This document shows positions 55,980-64,000 of a stretch of DNA of 64,000 nucleotides, piece after piece (position 1 is the first letter of the stretch; the number at the start of each line of letters is the position of its first letter). The position numbers and the translations under genes are program-made. A model generated the notes under the pieces. That model searched no databases and was not told the DNA's origin. It was given only the letters and a program-made list of their open reading frames with translations. The stretch is from Onchidella celtica (lineage: Eukaryota; Mollusca; Gastropoda; Systellommatophora; Onchidiidae): contig OZ007570.1 in the NCBI GenBank assembly GCA_963931925.1, positions 23,577,840 through 23,641,839 on the forward strand. Reading direction: 5' to 3'.

Positions 55980-57936
55980 AGCGTGGCAACAGCAAAGACA
56001 ACCAATGTCTTCATATTTCGCTTTTAACTTTACAGTAGCATTCAGTAACCGCCTGCCTACTAAAGCAGTTACCGACACAATACATTTACATCCAGCCTCT
56101 GATGTGCTCATTTTACACACACCAAAACCAGCAATCATTTACACTGGCGTCAGTTCGATAATGTTTCTCGCCACAGGGATCCGTGCACCAATATCTCAAA
56201 ATGCCGGTTATCAAAGCCATCATTGTTCGCATGATGAATAACATGGACACCTGCATCGGCTTGTCTGAAAATGCTCCAATTCAGATTTGAAGAACAGTAA
56301 ACAAAATGTTGCGGAGGTGAAGATTTGGGTTGTGATCGGTCGCCTATAGAGATGAGTGGGAAGCTTCAAGAAAAAACAAACGGCATGTGTAGTGAAGGAA
56401 CGGATCCAGTTTTTGTTTACAATGCCTAGATAGAAAAATTATGTAAATACATAAAATATACTTTTACTCTTAGCGACACGGAAAGTTTTCAACACGGAAC
56501 TGTTCTAATGAAATACCACTAGATCATCATGTTATAATAATGAAATCATCTTGAAAGACATATTAATATCTCTTGACACTGTCTGTACACTATGTACTTA
56601 TTATTTTTTTAATACTTTGGACTGACTTCACGATAGATGCGTGTGAATAAATATTTTTATGGGAGACGCCTAACTGTGCAAAACAAAGCAGTATGTTAAT
56701 ATTCGCTTTCGCACGTTTAAAAAAGTCCCGTTTATCGCATGGAAAACGAGCACTACAACTGACGAGTCTGTCTACATGCAGAGAAGATCCGAGAGAAAAA
56801 CAACACCACAAAGTCACAATATTATTATTATTACCTTTCATTTGTCATTTCTAATACGACATTGCAAAATGAAGAATTGCCATTGCGCCGTCAAGAGAAA
56901 TTCATCACATCTCCGAATTTGTAAAGGAAAGACTCACACACACAAAATACTGGTCAATGGTACTTCACAGCTTCGCCCATAGTTTTGGTTGGTCCATAAG
57001 TCAAACAAATGGCTTGGACGAAAATAGTTCTCTTCGAAACTGGATTGTCTCTCACAGCTTATCAAAAACTGCTCTCCACCCGCCCTTCCTACCCATAGCA
57101 TTCGTTTCCATACGTGGCTTAATATTCTGCCAGCTTTGATGGAGATATTTTGAGTGATATTTCAAGTTATCGTCATGGCCACTAAGGATTAGTTCTAATG
57201 AAGGCGACAAAACACACTGACCTCCTAAGATTTTCTAGCATGTCCTTAGGCAGAGCTAGGGATCGGCTTTGACCAAATGTGATAAAACTAGCGGGTTTGA
57301 ATGATAACACCATATCAATATTTTCGTGATCCAGCGTTTAAGTTAGTTACAGTTAGCCATATCAAAATTACAGGAACGCAGTTTTTGCATCAGAGCTGTG
57401 AAATATTTATTAATTTCTGTTGCCACGATGTTTCTGATTGTGAGACGTTTTATTAAATGAACTCTGGGTGGAAAATGTCAACTTACAACTTCGAAGGTGT
57501 TCATTGTGTGAGGAACTGTTTATATTAATTTGCATCTTGTCAAGAAGCTTTAATTGGATGTTTAAACATGCAATAGCCCGGCGTTCCAGATGGTCATGTT
57601 GACACTTTGGTGAAATTAAAACGTTGACTGTGAGTGGATGAAAGGTCTGGAAATAGTTTCATTACAACTTCACCTCTGTGAGAAACTTCACCCCAATATC
57701 ATACCAGTCTGATTTCTTCCCTGGCCCTCTCATTTATCTTCCATGTTTCCCTCTGATCTCACCCCCAAAGCCCGATCGCAGCATTTGAAAATACACGTAC
57801 TTGACAAAGGAAACAAAACAAAAACAAAAACGGCAAGGATAGTCATTTCATACAAATGGGTTATCATCTATTACAGTCTGAGTGCCTGGCACATCGATAA
57901 CATTTCTGGAAGGAATCTATTTTCTTTTGGTAGTCT
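55980..57936. other. Non-coding stretch, no gene seen
   Basis: AT-rich. An open frame at 56005-56241 starts inside an acceptor-like TTTAACTTTACAG but has no donor. The frame at 57743-58219 owes its length to the C-rich repeat that follows. Confidence 0.45.
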
Positions 57937-57974
57937 CCCCCCCTCCCCCCCACCCCCACCCCCACCCCCACCCC
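57937..57974 (-). repeat. C-rich (CCCCCA)n tract, G-quadruplex potential on the minus strand
   Basis: Runs of 4-7 C separated by A or T for about 38 bases on the plus strand, so the minus strand has at least five G runs of four or more with one-base spacers. This is a strong G-quadruplex-forming pattern. No gene context is known for it. Confidence 0.85.
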
Positions 57975-60557
57975 AATTCCTCCTTCCAAAGTCTTTGCAA
58001 CATACAACCTTTTCTTTTTGCCAAGTTTTGACTTTGCTTATAGCCCTGCTGCGACCCCACAGTTTTTCTGTGGTTGTTATGATACTTCTCAGTAATAGAA
58101 TATTTGACGAGCAAGGAGCTGGCTACAACTTCCTTTCACTTTGGTTGGCACTGGCGGAAAAAAGGGAGTGTACTGGGTGTATGGACGGGAAAAGGGAGAC
58201 AATTAAGATAATACATTAGGATGTCCTATGGGAACCAACGCTTTAATTACACGTTGTCGAGTGGCGTAGATAAAGTCCATGGGGCATATGCGCATAACAA
58301 ACTCAACTATTGGAAATAATCAGATGATTGGAAAATAGTGTTCTATTATGCAGCTGAGTCAAATTTCATTGAAAGAATCATTAATTTGAATATGATTTGA
58401 TCATCTATGAAGATTCACTTTGCTCATGATGGTCGGAAATTTCCTGGAAAAAAATGCCCATTGTGATATCTCCAGACTGATAGCAGAATATCTATTGTTA
58501 TTATTATTTATTGAGTGTCTCTCCATGACTTGATTGCAACACTAAAGAGCAATTGTAATACCTGAGGTTTTTATAAACTCTCGGGACGAAAATTGCACAA
58601 TAGCCCTTGGTAATTAAACCAGTTTCTGAGCATGCCGGGTAAGGATTACAAGTCACCGTTATCTGAAGACAATTTTAAAATTCTTTGCATGCCAGTGACA
58701 TAAAAGTAGCTGAATTCAATCAACGCCTTCTTGCCACTCAGCAGTAAAAACTTCAAGTATCACATTTCCAGTTAATTTCAACATCCTGGTCTAGGTAGTC
58801 GTTGGCATCAGAAAAGACAATATACTCGGGAATGTAGTATCTGTCTCCTTTAAACTGGATGGCTAGTATTTCTTTAGGCTTTGATGACGTAATTCACTAG
58901 GCTTTTTGAGACGCTACCAAAAGTGAAAAAGCCTCAACAACATTAAAATGAACTGCGCGCAGGGTATTACAATTTAGACGTGAAACCAAAGCACAGATTG
59001 CAAATGATTCACACTGCAATGCATTCCCCTAGGTACTGGAAAAGTATAATTATTTTATACTAAATGGAAGTCCTAAGACCCAGTGATGTAGAAAATGGCT
59101 CTTCAGTAATGTGGTCTCTGTTTAGAAGCTCTGTAATGTAAATGAAACTCTTGAAGATGCAGGCATTATATCTGCGACGTAAAGTAACGCAGTCCTGTTT
59201 TAAAATACACGAGTAAAGCGTGGTAGCAACGCAGCATGCAGAGAAGTACATGTAAAATGATGAAACTCTATGTTTCCTTGTCGGAGACTGCAGATTATCT
59301 ATTTCAGTTCTCGCTGTGAGTGACCAGAAAAACGGCAACAACACAGTTATCAGAGGCATTTTGTTTCTTCCAATTTGATTAGATTGGAGGTAATGGGATG
59401 CACTAGAAAATATGTAGAGCTAGTTCTCATCTTGCCCACATTGTGAAATCAATTACTCTCAACCTTCTCCTTCCTAGTATCTGGTGGGTTTTTTTTCTGA
59501 ATTCTTTGATCCAGCAGTTTGTCGCTTGGATAAGACTCTGGGTCGAGTTCAATCGACCTGGAAGTGTAATGAGTAGAGATGAGAGTAGATTCCTGTACTG
59601 CCATCAGCTGGTGACATTCCTTGCCTGGGGCTTTGGGATTTTTGTCTTATCAGGTGCTAAATTATCTTTTTGACAATGTGTAATTACAGGATCGTCATCG
59701 GTGTGCATTTCAGAAGGAGTAACTGTTAAATACAGCGAGTTAACCTAAAAAGAGTCCAGTTTCTCTGTTGATGTCTCAACACTACAGTAAAATGGCATGG
59801 TTGTTTCACAGGCTGGGCGATACTTTACGGGGACATTCTGTGCCAGTACGTCAGGAGTTCGTTAGAGCACTGCTGTCATTTTATGCTTTGTATCCTTCAG
59901 TAAAGGGATTCAGCTTTGTATCTTTAACAAACTAGTGGCCAAATTCGTGTAAATTGGAGGTGATTTGCCTTTTTTTTTGGTAATGGTTCTTTTTAGAAAG
60001 TGAAGACAAAGTTTCACAAGTGGTCCCAAGAGTCTTTTCGTTGCAGTTAAAGGTGAAATTATTCATAATTTTGCAAAGTCATTGAGGTGACTCAGAAAAC
60101 TTTTAAAAAGTGAATGAAAATATATTTTCAACCAAACTGAAAACGCAGAGATTGAAGAAGAATAGAAATATGCAAATGTCACCCCGATGAAAAACAGTGT
60201 ATTATTATAGTAGTGTGTGTCTACTGTGTTAATTATTGTGTATTAAACTGTATTATTGCAGTACCGATAAGTCAAAAATTGGCAAAAAGAAACAAATTAC
60301 ATTTAGCAAAGCTTCGCGTCAGAAATAACACCCAAACAATATATTGCAATATTGATAACCATGGTGTATTTTCTGGTAAGGCTTAGCCCATAGACTCAGT
60401 GCTGTTATGGGTTCATATTCGGTACAAAATACAAATGAAGCACTCTAGTGCAGGCACATAACTTGGAATTTGTTACGTTTTTCACAAAACTAGAATTGAA
60501 AATATGATTAGCAGTTAAATTCATGTTATGGAATTGTTAACATTATATAATTATATA
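57975..60557. other. Non-coding stretch, no gene seen
   Basis: AT-rich. A 99-codon minus-strand frame at 59060-59359 begins MPLITVLLPFFWSLTARTE, which could pass for a signal peptide. With no further support it is left uncalled. Confidence 0.45.
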
Positions 60558-60851
60558 GACCCTTTTCATTTACCGTCCTCCATATCACGTGATTTGCAAA
60601 CAAAATGGCGGCGTGCCCCACTTGTAGGGCGGAAGCGGTGGACAACAGTCGAACGATGCCACCCTCTTGTTGGGCACCCAACTGTGCAAACCCGTTACGT
60701 GCTGGTTCTGGCATAAAAATGCATCTTCGCTTAGACTGTGCACATAATAAGATGCCACCACTAAGGCAAGTGGAGGTTTTTGCCCTACACGGTGCTTTTC
60801 GATGCCGTGCGGCTCCCCGCAAACAACCGTAACGCGGAAGTGAAAAGGGTC
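60558..60851 (+). mobile_element. THAP-bearing inverted-repeat element 2 (P-type-like deletion derivative)
   Basis: The ends GACCCTTTTCATTTACCG and the complement of GCGGAAGTGAAAAGGGTC are inverted repeats, 294 bases apart, flanked on both sides by TATA (60554-60557 and 60852-60855). An open frame of 75 codons (60605-60832) fills most of the element. From ATG 60656 it reads MPPSCWAPNCANPLRAGSGI then KMHLRLD, matching the start of a THAP finger (MPxxCxAxxCxN, then GIxxHxxxD). The second half of the finger is not recognisable and the frame ends near the right arm, so this is an internally deleted element. AAAATGGCGGC precedes the first Met. Confidence 0.66.
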
Positions 60852-60994
60852 TATAGCCTCACAGTATTGACTAGACCATGAATAAACTGTCAGTCTCCAA
60901 CGTTACCGCACGTACGCAATAATCATTCTCCTATTTTGGAAATATTTTGAAAAGTCACGACAAAATTATATTATATAGCAAAACAATGAAAGGG

Positions 60995-61110
60995 GGTGTG
61001 TCTGCGAGTGAATTATACGGTATGTGTCTACGTGTAAATTATATGGTATGTGTCTACGTATAAATTATACGGTATGTGTCTCCATATAAATTATACGGTG
61101 TGCCTATACA
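60995..61110 (+). repeat. 26 bp tandem repeat, about 4 units
   Basis: Units begin at about 60995, 61019, 61045 and 61071 with GGTATGTGTCTACGTATAAA then TTATAC. The first is two bases shorter and a partial fifth (GGTGTGCCTATAC) follows. Confidence 0.9.
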
Positions 61111-61403
61111 TTTCTAACGTTGTCATTATTTATGTCACGATCCCCCAGCCCGCCTGGGAGTTCTATCGCGGAAAAACTGAGCTGATTCATGCCGATAGGC
61201 CAAATGACATTACGGTTTTAATCAGACAAGTTCATCTAACATTGATTTTAGGGAAAGAGAATCAATAAACTGTTGTTTTTTGTTGTTGTTGTTGTTGTTG
61301 TTTGGATGCCATGGAAAATGTTAGCAAGCTGAATACTGGTCTTTGCAGTTTCTGTTTAGTTTTTTGGGGGGAATAGGTATGATATAAAGAATACGATGGA
61401 TTC

Positions 61404-61612
61404 AAGGCGAAATGAGTATTGGCAGAAAGCGAAATGAGTATTGTCAGAAAGCGAAATGAGTATTCTAACGAGGCGAAATGAGCATTGCCACAAAGCAAAG
61501 TGAGCAGTATCACAAGGCGAAATGAGTATTGTCACAAGGTGAAATTAGTATTGTCACAAGGGTAAATGGGCATTGTCACAAGGCGAAATGAGCATTGACA
61601 CAAGGCGAAATA
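61404..61612 (+). repeat. 24 bp minisatellite, about 8.7 units
   Basis: The consensus unit is AAGGCGAAATGAGTATTGTC followed by ACAA. Units vary at several positions (AGAA for ACAA, AGCATT for AGTATT), and period shifts are rare. It differs from a CRISPR array because whole units repeat with no unique spacers. Confidence 0.95.
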
Positions 61613-62207
61613 TTAGATCTACCATTCCTAATCAAGTCTCTCCTTGTGGTAACTTGATTATTTCTAAGGTTTTCCTACCAATGAATGTTTAAAAATGCGT
61701 TATCGAAACTGAGATCTGATTGGTCATGCAAAGCTCTATTGTTATTGTTAAATGTACGTAACTTAAATATTCAAAGATGCCCAAGTTCTGTGTCGATAAC
61801 GGAACCACGTTTTAACGTCAATGGGAACAAACAAATTAAAAAGGAAGGGGACAACGAAAGTGTGTCTGCTATTATTCTATGAGATCTGTGCTTAACAGTT
61901 GTTACATGTGAAAGGTTAAGAATTATGAAAACTGGGGTATGGCAAACAAACAATTGTGAAAGTACAATATGTGAAAATACAGATGCTAGCATGTTGACAT
62001 AGGTCCTGGACAACGGTTCGTGACACGTTTTATAATGTTGTTAGGTTTAATTTTTACCTCCAAACCGACACACTCTTCTTTTATAAAAAAATCTAGCAAA
62101 CCTGTAGAGAATTATATTACATTTCCACATTTATTTTGTTTTTATCATCTCAGATAATATCTTTTTAAGTAGATTTTTGACACAATTACAAGACTCATAT
62201 CGACATA
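61613..62207. other. Non-coding stretch, no gene seen
   Basis: AT-rich; no supported feature. Confidence 0.5.
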
Positions 62208-62377
62208 CTTGACAGTAAAGGCATTTTCCATTTAGACTTGTAACTTCACGTTTATTCTTTTGGCATCTGAGGGCAAAAAAAAAAAACTAGCCCTAAGCGA
62301 GATAACGAAAAAACCGTGGAAGGTTATCTGGCCAACGCGCGGTTAATCCCAAACTCAAACTCAAACTCAGACTCAAA
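62208..62377 (+). repeat. Hexamer-tailed dispersed repeat, copy 4
   Basis: Matches the family through GACTTGTAACTTCACGTTTA, TAAGCGAGATAACGAAAAAA, CCGTGGAAGGTTATCTGGCC and TTAATCCCAAACTCAAACTC, with the longest CAAACT tail of the four. The exon-like cassette is lost, replaced by an A run. Confidence 0.7.
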
Positions 62378-62697
62378 TCACCTCAGATTTGCCCAGGCGT
62401 GACGTTTGTTTCAAATCAGTTAAAGGCTACAAATTTTAGTACCCTTTAAAGACTGGTCAGGCAGGGTAATATTGCGTCAGCCTATTGCGCTCCGGTTGCA
62501 ATGGATAAGGGAACTGTATGTAGCAGTGATCGTGTATTGAATCTGTGCACGGGGAGCCTTTGATTGCTCGCCTTATTTAGCCACCAGCTGCACGGTCGGT
62601 CGCGTGAGTATGTCAAAACTTTGAGCTGTGGGACCCATGCACGAGTCACTCACTATTCACTTCACCCATTACGCCTCAAGCTTTTTTTTCTTTATAG

Positions 62698-62835
62698 GTG
62701 TGGAATGTGATATCGCGTGGTGAAGAATGGAGAGCTCACCTTCACTTTAGTGGGAGTTGTGTGACATTCGGAATGTTGAGCTGTGATTCTACAAGTTGTT
62801 TTCACTATGCGAAGTTTTCCTTTGGGATCTGCTTG
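62698..62835 (+). CDS. Candidate internal exon, unknown product
   Basis: 138 bases, exactly 46 codons, follow a strong acceptor-like CTTTTTTTTCTTTATAG and end at a donor-like TTG/GTGAAG. The frame reads VWNVISRGEEWRAHLHFSGS, CVTFGMLSCDSTSCFHYAKF, SFGICL and continues a further 14 codons if the donor is ignored. A strong GTGAGTATG lies about 95 bases upstream and might be the donor of an earlier, possibly untranslated, exon. Cys- and Phe-rich; no family recognised. Confidence 0.28.
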
Positions 62836-63188
62836 GTGAAGTATGTTTTGTACTTTTACATGGCACTATTATTATGAATAGTTCTGTACTTTATACTTCA
62901 CGCCATGTTCTGCGTTAGATACGGCAGTAAATTGTTACTTTATCCGAGCTACTTCCCTTCCCTGTGGCAAGTTGAAAAGTATATAATCTGAGTTTGAGTT
63001 TGAATTTCAAGAGTTTGAGTTTCGAGAAAGCAAGATGACAAAATAATGGTCATATTTATTATTAGCATGAGAAAAAAGCAAAAACAGTCGAGAGAATATA
63101 ATAAAGTGGTTTAGAATCAACTACACGCGAAAAAGTATAATGAATAATACTTTTGCAAGAAAACTGATTTGGGCTGTGTTAAGTAGAG

Positions 63189-63370
63189 CCGGGGCAGGCA
63201 GCCTTTCGGAGAGGAAGAGTGACATTCGAAGTTTTCGCTAGAATTCAACTTAAGAGAGAGCAGTAACATGCATGAGAGGTCTATAGTACCAGTTGCATTT
63301 TTTTTTCAGCAATTAAGAAAACGAAAGAGCCGCATATGAAATCAAAGAGAGCCGCTGGTTACCGACTCGA
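63189..63370 (+). mobile_element. hAT-like MITE, decayed copy 2
   Basis: The left end CCGGGGCAGGCAGCCTTTCG and right part GAGAGCCGCTGGTTACCGAC match the ends of 10325-10735 (GGGGTCGCCAACC, GAGCCGCTGGTTGCC). GGAAGAGTGACATTC and AAAGAGCCGCATATGAAATC correspond to the internal GAAGAGCC blocks. Decayed; no target duplication found. Confidence 0.5.
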
Positions 63371-64000
63371 CTCTTGACGTACAGAGTCCGAGTGTTCAGT
63401 TCTTCTGGTAACAGTCTTCACTAATCAAAACTTCTTTTTCATCCTATCAGTATGGACGCCCTACTATGTTTTACTATGTTTGCTTTGCCATCTTCAATAT
63501 ACAGCAAGCCCCCGGCATTGAACTAATTCTAAACGCCAAGTTTACATTATTTATTTCAGTTTCAGCGAACGAGAAACTTAGTTGCATTGTTGCCGTTTGA
63601 AAATTAAGGTGCATGAAATAGGCCTTTTGAAATATCTAAAATAGGCGTGACAGGTCATATTTCTACCCGCCACTGATACGGTTTACAATAGAATGGCAGT
63701 ACTCCGATGTGAAATAGTTACAGGACATGATCGATTCCTGACGAACTACGCAATCGTCCATTTATCTATCTCGGGTAATTTGTCACAATTCTGAAATATT
63801 GATGACAGGTGATGGACACTCACGATACGCACAACAACGAATTAATCGAACGGAGAGGGATTTTAACAGTCCCCACCGATATTTCCCCCACCCTGTGTTG
63901 GCTGGGCCGGATGAACCATTTTGGCACGAATGCCTCATGAAAATGATTATACGCTTTTCGCCACTGTAGAAAAGGATCGGGTGTGTCATGGCCTGTGATT
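63371..64000. other. Non-coding stretch, no gene seen
   Basis: AT-rich; no supported feature up to the window end. Confidence 0.5.

Noticed and set aside
57743-58219. 158-codon open frame with poly-proline
   Set aside because: Kept open by the C-rich repeat at 57937-57974; no splice signals or conserved motif.
59060-59359. 99-codon minus-strand frame with a signal-peptide-like start
   Set aside because: A frame of this length is expected by chance somewhere in 64 kb on two strands; no motif, splice site or conservation to support it.
61404-61612. CRISPR-like regular repeats
   Set aside because: Units repeat end to end with no unique spacers, in an animal genome; a minisatellite. The same reasoning applies to 47737-47931.
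62985-63022. GAGTTTGAGTTT block as a fifth hexamer-tailed repeat in reverse
   Set aside because: Only the tail-like simple repeat is present; no body sequence adjoins it.

Overview
This 64 kb window looks like a stretch of animal nuclear genome, non-coding or intron-rich, and most probably from a marine mollusc (a gastropod is my best guess). The reasons are an AT-rich background, dense simple repeats, spliceosomal-type splice signals, LINE fragments, tRNA-derived SINEs and many short inverted-repeat (MITE-like) DNA elements. One dispersed repeat ends in a CAAACT-type hexamer tail that I associate with gastropod sequence; this is recollection, not a search result. There is no bacterial-style operon, no CRISPR array and no rRNA gene. 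I saw no convincing retrovirus, LTR or other virus-like element.

Layout. 0-10 kb: a hexamer-tailed repeat, a CT-rich tract, two LINE 3' ends (an RTE-like C-terminus near 2 kb and a zinc-finger C-terminus near 4.5 kb), and the first copy of a three-copy inverted-repeat element. 10-18 kb: an hAT-like element, a GTTGTTACTTGT-ended element, a 550 bp trinucleotide array, an ATCC array, two copies of a 370 bp duplication carrying a palindromic element, and SINEs. 18-35 kb: GA, CA and ACAG microsatellites, several hAT-like and TTAA-flanked elements, and a near-perfect 90 bp triplication. 35-42 kb: tRNA-headed SINE, a minus-strand LINE remnant with an ATC-type tail, and the first of two copies of another inverted-repeat element. 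42-51 kb: the part most likely to hold host exons, with several open segments bounded by plausible splice sites, mainly on the minus strand, plus a THAP-finger-bearing inverted-repeat element. 51-64 kb: more MITEs, minisatellites, a second THAP-bearing element near 60.6 kb, another hexamer-tailed repeat and a possible plus-strand exon.

No complete protein-coding gene can be read from this window. Three minus-strand candidate exons between 49.8 and 48.1 kb are phase-compatible and are the best sign of a real host gene, but I cannot name the product. The most distinctive finds are the two TATA-flanked elements that each carry the start of a THAP zinc finger (probable deletion derivatives of THAP/P-type transposons) and a dispersed repeat with a built-in exon-like cassette. 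Nearly all long open frames lie in low-complexity repeats and are not genes.
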